This document shows positions 1-6,227 of a stretch of DNA of 7,605 bases, piece after piece; the first letter of the stretch is position 1; each line of letters starts with the position of its first letter. The stretch lies in the NCBI GenBank assembly GCA_015661095.1, contig JACVQI010000093.1:1-7605 (forward strand). The letters are read 5' to 3'. Both the position numbers and the translations under genes were made by a program. The notes under the pieces are model-generated. The model was not told where the DNA came from, did not search any database, and worked only from the letters and a program-made list of their open reading frames with translations. This stretch comes from Gammaproteobacteria bacterium. GTDB lineage: Bacteria; Pseudomonadota; Gammaproteobacteria; Eutrophobiales; Eutrophobiaceae.

Positions 1-630
1 CAATACCCATTTCAGGCATTTTGATCCCATCACCGCACCCACACCACCGCGGGCAGCATGACGGGCGGGCCGCCGTTCCTTGTCCCGGTCGGTACAGGCT
101 ACCGATGCGGATTTGAGCATCATCTCGCCCGCAGGACCGATGGAAATGGCTGATGCCGTCTTGGGGTAATTAGTAAATAATTTTTTGCAACTGGCATAAT
201 TCCACATTCCTTTGTAATCATCGGCAGGCACCAGCTTTAAACCGGACTGTGTTACTTCCAATCCCCAGCGCCTTTGCCTGTCGGCTGGTTGGCCCGTTAC
301 CACGATGGCCCGGTAACCCAGCTTGACTATATCCTGCCCCGGGTCGCCCCCGGAGTTGGCTTCCTTGATGCCGCCGGTCAATGGACTCTTGCAACCGACT
401 GACAGCCGCCCGGAGGTGGGGGCGGAGGAACCGGATAGCACGCCAGGCGCCAGCACCAGAATATTATCCGGGCCCAGGGGATCGCAGGCAGGGTCGCATT
501 CATTCAGCAGGATTCTGGCGGATAGTGCTCGTCCGCCGAGAAATTTCCAGTCAGCCGGAAAATCTTCGGTTGTGAGCGTCAGGTTTGTCATATTGACGCG
601 GATAATCTTGCCATTCACCTTTCTACTCAT
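1..630 (-). CDS. Aldehyde:ferredoxin oxidoreductase family protein (AOR), N-terminal part, cut by window edge
   Basis: Reading the minus strand from the ATG at 630 gives 210 uninterrupted codons that leave the window without a stop. The protein matches the AOR N-terminal domain, which binds the tungsten- (or molybdenum-) bis-pterin cofactor. Visible family signatures are GGRALSA (32-38), PTSGRLSVGCKSPLTGG (71-87), ANSGG (91-95), IGPAGE (164-169) and RGGVGAVMGSK (194-204). Family enzymes run to about 600 residues, so roughly two thirds is missing, including the cysteines that hold the [4Fe-4S] cluster. AORs oxidise aldehydes to acids with ferredoxin, or run in reverse. Relatives such as the BamB subunit of benzoyl-CoA reductase use other substrates, and this fragment cannot separate them. 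The protein is probably cytoplasmic, since no signal peptide is seen. The start is supported by GAGGT six bases upstream and by the usual short AOR N-terminus. The family call is firm; the substrate is unknown. Confidence 0.9.
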   Translation of the reverse strand, partial: MSRKVNGKIIRVNMTNLTLTTEDFPADWKFLGGRALSARILLNECDPACDPLGPDNILVLAPGVLSGSSAPTSGRLSVGCKSPLTGGIKEANSGGDPGQDIVKLGYRAIVVTGQPADRQRRWGLEVTQSGLKLVPADDYKGMWNYASCKKLFTNYPKTASAISIGPAGEMMLKSASVACTDRDKERRPARHAARGGVGAVMGSKCLKWVL

Positions 631-641
631 AGCTCCACCTC
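631..641 (-). promoter_or_regulatory. Ribosome binding site of the AOR-family gene
   Basis: On the minus strand GAGGT (637-641) lies six bases before the ATG at 630, and a second Shine-Dalgarno-like GGAG (633-636) lies nearer to it. The GAGGT spacing is normal and fixes the start of the AOR gene at 630. Confidence 0.7.
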
Positions 642-765
642 TAGTTCGCTAATTTGCAAAAGATTAAAGATTCGTTATCTATCCAGTGAGATTCCGTACT
701 GAGAAAATCTACGCATTCATCCGTTGTAAATACCAGTGAACTTACTGACTCCATAAACCTTGTCT

Positions 766-794
766 GTTATAAGGATTTTTCACGATTATCGTAA
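766..794 (-). promoter_or_regulatory. Candidate sigma70-type promoter for the AOR-family gene
   Basis: On the minus strand TTACGA (789-794, 3 of 6 consensus bases) and TATAAC (766-771, 5 of 6) are separated by exactly 17 bases. Transcription would start near 759, giving a leader of about 130 bases before the AOR ATG. The -35 box is weak, which would fit activation by a regulator. This is a match by eye only. Confidence 0.35.
782..792. repeat. Short palindrome ACGAT-T-ATCGT overlapping the candidate AOR promoter
   Basis: Two perfect 5-bp arms flank a single central base. The palindrome covers part of the proposed -35 box and the upstream half of the spacer, where a regulator dimer could act. 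It is short enough to arise by chance. Confidence 0.35.
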
Positions 795-893
795 CTCAAT
801 CTTACCTTCGATGGGAGCACAGTACAAATAATGCATCGATTAGAAAAATGTTATTGAAATTTAAGGATCAGCGAAACGTTCAATTCCAGAAAA

Positions 894-1136
894 TCACGCC
901 AGTTTTTTATGACTGCCGTCGCATAGCGGCCGGTTTCCGGTTCTTTTGCAGGCGCAGAAATATTTAATTTCGGATGCCGGCGCCTGCCAGTGAACCGGGG
1001 CGTATCCCGTGCCCTTGTGCGACCCGTCACAGAATGGCTGCGTGTTGCTCAGTCCGCAGGCGCACCAGTGATAGGTCTTGCCTGCCTCAACCGTGGCAGT
1101 GATGGGAGATGCTTGCGCGATTTTTGGTAATTCCAT
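894..1136 (-). CDS. Tandem CDGSH iron-sulfur domain protein, 80 aa
   Basis: This small protein has two CDGSH zinc-finger-like iron-sulfur motifs. The first is C25-x-C27-x8-C36-D-G-S-H40 and the second is C61-x-C63-x8-C72-D-G-S-H76. Each has the full three-Cys/one-His ligand set that binds a redox-active [2Fe-2S] cluster in mitoNEET-type proteins. Two motifs in one short chain match the bacterial and mitochondrial CISD3/MiNT class. There is no membrane anchor or signal peptide, so it is probably cytoplasmic. Family members transfer electrons or clusters, but the partner is generally unknown. It begins 42 bp after hisN on the same strand, preceded by GAGGT four bases from the ATG, so it is probably the third gene of the fadE-hisN operon. 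The next gene in the same direction encodes an AOR-family Fe-S/tungstopterin protein, a possible partner. The family call is very secure; the role is open. Confidence 0.95.
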   Translation of the reverse strand: MELPKIAQASPITATVEAGKTYHWCACGLSNTQPFCDGSHKGTGYAPVHWQAPASEIKYFCACKRTGNRPLCDGSHKKLA

Positions 1137-1146
1137 AGCAACCTCT
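1137..1146 (-). promoter_or_regulatory. Ribosome binding site of the CDGSH gene
   Basis: On the minus strand AGAGGT (1141-1146) sits four bases before the ATG at 1136. It resembles the site in front of the AOR-family gene and supports this start. Confidence 0.6.
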
Positions 1147-1161
1147 CTGGAGTTATGACTA

Positions 1162-1189
1162 ATGGCAAGCCATCCCGGCTAAGACCGGG
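1162..1189. repeat. Two small adjacent inverted repeats at the hisN stop and hisN-CDGSH gap
   Basis: CCCGG (1174-1178) and CCGGG (1185-1189) form a 5-bp GC stem with a six-base loop that contains the hisN stop codon. Immediately beside it ATGGC (1162-1166) and GCCAT (1169-1173) make a second short symmetric element. Neither is followed by a T run on either strand, so I do not call an intrinsic terminator. They could act as an mRNA processing or stability element between hisN and the CDGSH gene. Confidence 0.35.
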
Positions 1190-1988
1190 CTGGCTGTTGC
1201 AGTAAGTTTAATGCCTGTTCATGCAAACTCGCATTCGCTGCTGCGATAACCCTGCCACCATTGATAGCGCTATTACCCTGCCAATCGGTGACCTTACCTC
1301 CCGCTGCCTCGATAATCGGGATCAAGGGCACGATGTCGTGGGACTTCAGATCCGCTTCGATCACCAGATCGATAAAGCCATGGGCCAGCAGACAATAAGC
1401 ATAGCAGTCACCGCCATAGCGCATCAACTTGCAGCGCTCCGCCACTCTGTCAAACAACTGCAAATCCTGTTCGGACTGAAACATAGCCGGGTGGGTGCAA
1501 TAGAGAATGGCATCCGGTAAATTCCTCGTGGCGCGCGTTGTCATGGCATGTGTGTTCGCACCCTTGCAGAGATAAGCCCCCTGCTCGCTGCCTACATAGA
1601 GCTCCTGCAAATACGGTTGATACATGAGGCCAAAGCGGCAGGCATCAGCTTCCATGAGTCCGAGTAAAATGCCCCACAGTGGCATGCCGGAGATGTAGGC
1701 CTTGGTGCCATCGATCGGATCGATAAACCAGCGATAGTTATCCCGGCCGGTACGCATACCCGCCTCTTCTCCCACAAGCGCGTGCTCTGGATAAGTCGTG
1801 CTGATCCGTTCCCGGATATAACTCTCGATTTCCCGATCAGCGCGAGTGACCGGATCGAAACGTCCGCCACCGGCCTTGTTCTCAACATTCAGGGGTACCC
1901 GAAAATATTGCAGGGCAATAGCGCCAGCCGCCGTGATCGTCTGCCGGGCGAAGGTCAGCATGTCCTGTAATTCAGTTTTATCCGCCAT
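1179..1988 (-). CDS. hisN: HisN-type histidinol-phosphatase / inositol monophosphatase family protein, 269 aa
   Basis: This is a Mg2+-dependent sugar- or alcohol-phosphatase of the inositol monophosphatase superfamily. Family motifs occur in order: DPVTRAD (45-51), GEEAG (73-77), WFIDPIDGT (87-95) and HDIV...EAAGG (217-231). Expected metal ligands E74, D90, D93 and D218 are all present. ISGMPLWG (99-106), RYGGDCYAY (190-198) and EADLK (211-215) favour the HisN subgroup, which converts histidinol phosphate to histidinol in histidine synthesis. Length is normal for the family. The start at 1988 has GGAGGG seven bases upstream and lies 11 bp inside the end of fadE, so the two genes are probably translationally coupled. 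No other his gene is visible, so a broader phosphatase role (inositol phosphate, nucleotide or CoA-type phosphates) is possible. The superfamily is secure; the exact substrate is less so. Confidence 0.85.
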   Translation of the reverse strand: MADKTELQDMLTFARQTITAAGAIALQYFRVPLNVENKAGGGRFDPVTRADREIESYIRERISTTYPEHALVGEEAGMRTGRDNYRWFIDPIDGTKAYISGMPLWGILLGLMEADACRFGLMYQPYLQELYVGSEQGAYLCKGANTHAMTTRATRNLPDAILYCTHPAMFQSEQDLQLFDRVAERCKLMRYGGDCYAYCLLAHGFIDLVIEADLKSHDIVPLIPIIEAAGGKVTDWQGNSAINGGRVIAAANASLHEQALNLLQQPARS

Positions 1989-4512
1989 CCTTTAACCCTC
2001 CGGAAAATGACTGGTCGGCGACAACACTAACCGTTGCCGGCACGGTCCGGGCAAAGCTGCTATAGGGAAAATCATCGACCTGTATCACGCTCAGCATCTT
2101 TTCATCATACTCCCTTAACTGTTGCGCTTCCGCCGCCGTGACAATTCCCGTTTGCTCGGCTGCATCAATCAATGCAACCCCGCTCAGGTCAGCCGCGAGA
2201 CTGCCGGACTTCACGGCATTCCGGAGTTTCAGCTCCAGCGGCTCTATCCTCAGGGCAGATTGAAAGACCTCGTTGACCTGACCGAGTGGATTGGTCGCTG
2301 ATGCGGTGGCATAAATTCCCACGAGCAGCCGCTGCCGAACAGCCGTGTCGCTGGTGATTAGATTCACGATCCGGGTTTCCAGCCGGTCCGCCGGTGGGTG
2401 GAACCAGCCGCCGAATGGAAAGACCAGCAGCCGCAGCAGCCAAGCCAGGGGACGCACGGGAAAGTTCTGCAGGATCCCGTACACAGCCTCCTGATAACGG
2501 TGCAGCAGATACTGACAGGCCCAATCCACCAGCGGCATATCTTCCGCGGGACAGCCATCGTCCTCATAATGTTTTAACACCATACTGGCCAGGTACAGCA
2601 TACTGAGTAAATCCCCCAGACGGGCCGATAACATCTCGCGCCGTTTCAACGATCCCTGCAGAGTCAGCATGGCGGCTTCGGCGAGCAGGGCAAAGGCCGC
2701 GCTGCACCGTTGCAGCTGTTGGTAATATCGTCGCGCCGGCGTGTCCAGCAGTATCCCGGTGCAATAGGCGCCGGTCAATGCATGCACCAGTGCCCGGGCC
2801 GCGTTCTGGCAGGCAAGTCCCATATGACTGAATAACACCGAGTCGAACTCGGACAGCGTTTGTTCGGTCATCGGGCTTTGCGCCAGCGCCATCTCTCTTA
2901 GCACATAAGGATGGCAACGGGTCGCGCCCTGGCCGAAGATCATCAGGTTACGGGTCAGGATATTTGCGCCTTCCACGGTGATGGCTACCGGCACGGCTTC
3001 ATAGCTCCAGGCGAGGTAGTTTTTCGGGCCTTTCATTATGCCTTTGCCACCGTGGATATCCGCCGCATCCAGGGTGATAAGGCGGGCCATTTCGGTACAG
3101 TGATATTTCAGGATGGCAGAGGCGACGGCCGGTTTGGCTCCCCCATCGATGGCCTGGGCCGTGTGCCGGCCTGCGGCCGTGATGATATAAGTCAGCCCGG
3201 CGATGCGGGCCAGGGGTTTCTGGATCCCTTCGAAGCGGGACAGCGGCTGCTTGAACTGCCGTCGTATACGAGCGTAGGCGCTGGTCGCGGCCAGACTGCG
3301 TTTGGCCAGGCAGGTGGCGATAGAAGGCAGAGAGATGGAACGGCCGGCGGCCAGACAGTCGATCAGCATGCGCCAGCCCTTGCCGGCCATGGCGCGACCG
3401 CCGATGATGGTGTCGAGCGGCACGAAAATGTCCTTGCCGCGCAACGGTCCATTCAGGAACGGTTCACCCATGGGCAAATGGCGCCGGCCTATTTCCAGCC
3501 CCGGCGTGTCCCTGGGGATCAGCGCGCAGGTGATGCCATAATCCGTGACGTCCCCGAGCAAATGCTCCGGATCTTTTAATTTGAAGGCCAGACCAATCAG
3601 GGTCGCAACCGGCGCCAGGGTGATATAACGCTTGTCGAAGGTCAGCCGCATGCCAATGATTTGCTGTCCTTGCCAGTCGCCCTTGCAGACGATGCCGATA
3701 TCCGGAATGGCGGTGGCATCCGAACCGGCGAGTGGCGCCGTCAGGGCGAAACACGGTATCTCCTCGCCCCGCGCCAGCCGCGGCAGGTAATAATCCTTTT
3801 GCTGCTCCGTGCCGTAATGCAGGAGCAATTCAGCCGGGCCGAGCGAATTTGGCACCGAGATGAAATTCGCCACCACATTACTGATACCGAATAATTTGGT
3901 GTAGACCTCAGTCTGGGCCACCGCCGAAAACCCCAGACCGCCATACTGCTCCGGGATAATCAGGCCAAGAAACTGATGGCGCTTAATAAAATCAAGGACC
4001 GTCTTCGGTATATCGGCCAGATCGAAATTAACCTGCCAGCTATCAACCATGCGGCATAACTCTTCCACCGGACCATCGATAAATGCCTGCTCGCGTTCGG
4101 AGATCCGGGGCCGGCCGGCAGACAACAGCTTGTCCCAGTTGGGGTTGCCGGTGAACAGCTCGCCTTCCCACCAGACTGTGCCGGCATTAATGGCTTCCTG
4201 TTCCGTTGCCGATAATCGCGGCAGGATCTGCCGGTACCAGTTGAGGATTCGGCGGGTGATATGGTCCCAGCGCCAGCGCCGCTGGTTTAACAGGATGGCC
4301 ACAGCGAGACTGCTGAGCAGAAACAGAAACCAGAACCAGGAAAATGTGCCGGCCAGGAGATAGATGATTAACAGCGTAGCAACAGCAAAGACCGTTGTCC
4401 GCAAACTGGCGCGCACATAAGCCAGTACGATTGCAGCAGCGGTATAGATCAGTAACACCGTCAGGCCGGTCATGATTGAAATGCTGGCATCCGTAAGGGT
4501 CAGGCTAAACAT
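1978..4512 (-). CDS. fadE: Acyl-CoA dehydrogenase, FadE type, 844 aa
   Basis: FadE catalyses the first beta-oxidation step, acyl-CoA to trans-2-enoyl-CoA, using FAD and passing electrons to the respiratory chain. The N-terminus holds about three hydrophobic segments (roughly 14-34, 39-56 and 58-75), anchoring the enzyme in the inner membrane. The dehydrogenase core follows: YGGLGF (190-195), TAPLAGSD (258-265), MRLTFDKRYITLAP (288-301), GITCALIP (326-333), RIRRQF (415-420), HGGKGIM (487-493) and VEGANILTR (513-521). In the last, E514 occupies the catalytic-base position. The region after about 535, including SLKRREMLSARLGD (621-634), is the FadE-specific C-terminal domain. Length is close to E. 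coli FadE (814). TAPLAGSD has Leu where I recall Glu in E. coli FadE. The ATG at 4512 lacks a clear Shine-Dalgarno site; M14 is an alternative, but the upstream start keeps the first membrane segment away from the extreme N-terminus. It leads the hisN-CDGSH operon and diverges from the ThDP enzyme gene. Confidence 0.95.
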   Translation of the reverse strand: MFSLTLTDASISIMTGLTVLLIYTAAAIVLAYVRASLRTTVFAVATLLIIYLLAGTFSWFWFLFLLSSLAVAILLNQRRWRWDHITRRILNWYRQILPRLSATEQEAINAGTVWWEGELFTGNPNWDKLLSAGRPRISEREQAFIDGPVEELCRMVDSWQVNFDLADIPKTVLDFIKRHQFLGLIIPEQYGGLGFSAVAQTEVYTKLFGISNVVANFISVPNSLGPAELLLHYGTEQQKDYYLPRLARGEEIPCFALTAPLAGSDATAIPDIGIVCKGDWQGQQIIGMRLTFDKRYITLAPVATLIGLAFKLKDPEHLLGDVTDYGITCALIPRDTPGLEIGRRHLPMGEPFLNGPLRGKDIFVPLDTIIGGRAMAGKGWRMLIDCLAAGRSISLPSIATCLAKRSLAATSAYARIRRQFKQPLSRFEGIQKPLARIAGLTYIITAAGRHTAQAIDGGAKPAVASAILKYHCTEMARLITLDAADIHGGKGIMKGPKNYLAWSYEAVPVAITVEGANILTRNLMIFGQGATRCHPYVLREMALAQSPMTEQTLSEFDSVLFSHMGLACQNAARALVHALTGAYCTGILLDTPARRYYQQLQRCSAAFALLAEAAMLTLQGSLKRREMLSARLGDLLSMLYLASMVLKHYEDDGCPAEDMPLVDWACQYLLHRYQEAVYGILQNFPVRPLAWLLRLLVFPFGGWFHPPADRLETRIVNLITSDTAVRQRLLVGIYATASATNPLGQVNEVFQSALRIEPLELKLRNAVKSGSLAADLSGVALIDAAEQTGIVTAAEAQQLREYDEKMLSVIQVDDFPYSSFARTVPATVSVVADQSFSGGLKDGG
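1989..2001 (-). promoter_or_regulatory. Ribosome binding site of hisN, inside the end of fadE
   Basis: On the minus strand GGAGGG (1996-2001) lies seven bases before the hisN ATG at 1988, with near-ideal sequence and spacing. It sits within the last codons of fadE, so ribosomes finishing fadE would expose or occupy it. This supports coupled translation and decides the hisN start. Confidence 0.75.
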
Positions 4513-4590
4513 GATAGCAGAACCGGTTTCAATTTCCGGTATACGGGGCTAACATCCAGGTCCTGCTCCCACGCAAATCATGGCGATTGA
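4513..4590. promoter_or_regulatory. Divergent control region between fadE and the ThDP enzyme gene
   Basis: These 78 bp separate two divergent genes and must hold both translation starts and probably both promoters. I could not identify a strong sigma70 promoter in either direction. A weak plus-strand candidate is TTTCAA (4527-4532), 17 bases, then TAACAT (4550-4555). On the minus strand TATACC (4537-4542) could be a -10 box without a good -35. Weak boxes plus the inverted repeat described separately suggest control by a regulator. Confidence 0.4.
4522..4540. repeat. Inverted repeat ACCGG-N9-CCGGT, possible operator
   Basis: ACCGG (4522-4526) and CCGGT (4536-4540) are perfect 5-bp arms around nine AT-rich bases, giving a 19-bp site with the geometry of a dimeric repressor operator. 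It lies between the divergent starts of fadE and the ThDP enzyme gene, about 10 bp from the fadE ATG. It does not match the fatty-acid regulator sites (FadR, PsrA) I can recall. The operator role is inferred from position and symmetry only. Confidence 0.35.
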
Positions 4591-6141
4591 ATGATGAATG
4601 GCGCTGAAAGCCTGTTACGCACCCTGGTGCATGGCGGGGTCGAAGTCTGTTTCATGAACCCGGGCACTTCCGAGATGCAGTTCGTCGCAGCTGTCGATCG
4701 GGTCGCCGGCATGCGCTGTGTACTTGGATTGCAGGAAGGCGTGGTCTCGGGGGCCGCCGATGGTTATGCGCGTATGACCAACAAACCGGCGGCGACACTG
4801 CTGCACCTGGGACCGGGCCTCGCGAACGCCCTGGCAAATTTTCACAATGCCCGGCGCGCCCGGGTGCCGATAGTCAATATCATCGGCGAACACGCGACCT
4901 ATCACCGGCAATATGATCCGCCATTGCATTCCGATATCGCTGGCCTGGCGGCAACAGTCTCCGGCTGGGTAACGACAGTCGAAGATTCCGCACAAGTACC
5001 GGCCTTGACCCACGCCGCCATCCGGGCCGCCAACGGGCCACCCGGCCAAATCGCGACGCTGATCATTCCCGCGGACTGCACCTGGGCGGAATCCGCCCTG
5101 CCGGTTACGCTGCCGGTAATCCCCCCGGTACCAGTTGCAATCGATCAGCAGGCGATCGACATAGCAGCGAAAACGCTGATGTCCGGCGAACCAGCTGCAT
5201 TAATCGTGCAAGGTAGGGCCCTGCTTGAAGAGGGACTCATGCTGGCCAGCCGTATCCGGGGAAAAACCGGTGCGCGGATCCTGTGTGATTGTTTTGTCCC
5301 GCGCCTGCAGCGTGGTGCCGGTCGCGCCGCGCTCGAAATCATTCCTTACTTTGTCGAATCCGCCTTGCAGCTGTTGCAGGAACTCAAACACGTCATCCTC
5401 GTCGGCGCCAAACCCCCGGTCGGTTTCTTCGCCTATCCGGGACTCCCCAACCGTCTGTTACCGCCAGGCTGCCAGGTCCAGACACTCAGCCAGCCGGGCG
5501 AAGACGCCATTACTGTATTACAGCAGTTGCTGGAAGCCACCGGTGCCGGGATAACCGATTCCGACCGTCAACCACTGCAACGGCCACCACTACCCAGTGG
5601 CGATCTGACGCCGCTGACCATCGCCCAGAGCATTGCCGCTCTCATGCCGGAACATGCCATTATCGCGGACGAAACCATCACCAGCGGCCTGGGACTACTG
5701 GCGGCAACCACCCATGCGCCACCACATGACTGGCTGTTTAATTGTGGCGGTTCCCTGGGTCAGGGTTTGCCGGTAGCCACCGGCGCGGCGGTAGCCTGTC
5801 CGGAGCGCAAGGTCCTGTCACTGGAAGCGGATGGCAGCGGCATGTACACCCTGCAGGCGCTCTGGACCCAGGCTCGCGAATCACTCGCTGTGACGACGGT
5901 GATCTATGCCAACCGGCAATACCGGATCCTGAATATCGAACATCAACGGATCGGCGCCGGTCCACCCGGTTCCAAGGCCCGGGACATGATGTCGCTGGAG
6001 CGGCCGGACATGGATTGGGTCAAACTGGCGCAGGGCCTGGGCGTCCCGGCCAAACGGGTAAACACAGCAGAAGAATTTAATCAGACATTAAAAAGTTTTC
6101 TGGGGGAACCCGGGCCAAATCTCATCGAAGCTATAATCTGA
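4591..6141 (+). CDS. Thiamine-diphosphate enzyme, acetolactate synthase large-subunit-like (IlvX-like), 516 aa
   Basis: The protein has the three-domain layout of ThDP-dependent 2-oxoacid enzymes. The N-terminal pyrimidine-binding domain (about 1-170) carries NPGTSE (23-28) and the ThDP-activating glutamate E49 in LGLQEG. A central domain (about 185-320) follows. The C-terminal pyrophosphate domain (about 340-516) has GGSLGQGLP (386-394) and the Mg2+-binding motif ADGSG...N (D414, N441). Such enzymes decarboxylate 2-oxoacids or join the product to a second carbonyl compound. The overall pattern resembles the roughly 515-aa acetolactate-synthase-like group that includes mycobacterial IlvX, not the longer IlvB/IlvI/IlvG enzymes, and no IlvN/IlvH-type small subunit is adjacent. 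Benzoylformate-decarboxylase-like activity is an alternative. Translation starts at 4591 or 4594, because a stop codon lies directly upstream in frame. The second ATG gives the family-like MNGAES terminus. No strong ribosome binding site is seen. Confidence 0.85.
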   Translation: MMNGAESLLRTLVHGGVEVCFMNPGTSEMQFVAAVDRVAGMRCVLGLQEGVVSGAADGYARMTNKPAATLLHLGPGLANALANFHNARRARVPIVNIIGEHATYHRQYDPPLHSDIAGLAATVSGWVTTVEDSAQVPALTHAAIRAANGPPGQIATLIIPADCTWAESALPVTLPVIPPVPVAIDQQAIDIAAKTLMSGEPAALIVQGRALLEEGLMLASRIRGKTGARILCDCFVPRLQRGAGRAALEIIPYFVESALQLLQELKHVILVGAKPPVGFFAYPGLPNRLLPPGCQVQTLSQPGEDAITVLQQLLEATGAGITDSDRQPLQRPPLPSGDLTPLTIAQSIAALMPEHAIIADETITSGLGLLAATTHAPPHDWLFNCGGSLGQGLPVATGAAVACPERKVLSLEADGSGMYTLQALWTQARESLAVTTVIYANRQYRILNIEHQRIGAGPPGSKARDMMSLERPDMDWVKLAQGLGVPAKRVNTAEEFNQTLKSFLGEPGPNLIEAII

Positions 6142-6196
6142 CAATTCCTTTTTATCTTTTCACTTTATAACTTTACACTTTCAACTGTTTTTATGT

Positions 6197-6227
6197 GCCC
6201 AGTCGATTCGACAGCATCCCACTGGGC
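6197..6227. repeat. Inverted repeat GCCCAGT-N17-ACTGGGC
   Basis: Perfect 7-bp arms (6197-6203 and 6221-6227) surround a 17-base loop that itself contains the start of a small symmetry, TCGATTCGA (6203-6211). No T run follows on either strand, so it is not a standard intrinsic terminator. It may be a protein-binding site, an RNA hairpin ending the upstream transcript, or chance. Confidence 0.4.

Larger units (their letters stand above)
631..893. other. 263-bp intergenic region between the CDGSH gene and the AOR-family gene
   Basis: This stretch is clearly more AT-rich than the flanking genes. I found no convincing coding frame. It contains the AOR ribosome binding site, a candidate minus-strand promoter and a short palindrome, listed separately. 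No clear intrinsic terminator (GC hairpin plus T run) follows the CDGSH stop, so read-through from the upstream operon into AOR remains possible. Confidence 0.6.

Noticed and set aside
323..652. A 109-codon plus-strand open frame opposite the AOR-family gene
   Set aside because: The minus strand carries clear AOR motifs through this region; the plus-strand product resembles no family.
1174..1189. GC hairpin at the hisN stop as an intrinsic terminator
   Set aside because: No T run follows it on either strand, and the CDGSH gene follows closely on the same strand.
2911..3579. A 222-codon open frame on the plus strand inside fadE
   Set aside because: It is antisense to the conserved FadE core, has no recognisable domain, and looks like the reflection of GC-biased codon use in fadE.
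5289..5729. A 146-codon open frame in another frame of the ThDP enzyme gene
   Set aside because: Its product is Arg/Pro/Thr-rich with no domain and lies entirely within a well-conserved gene.
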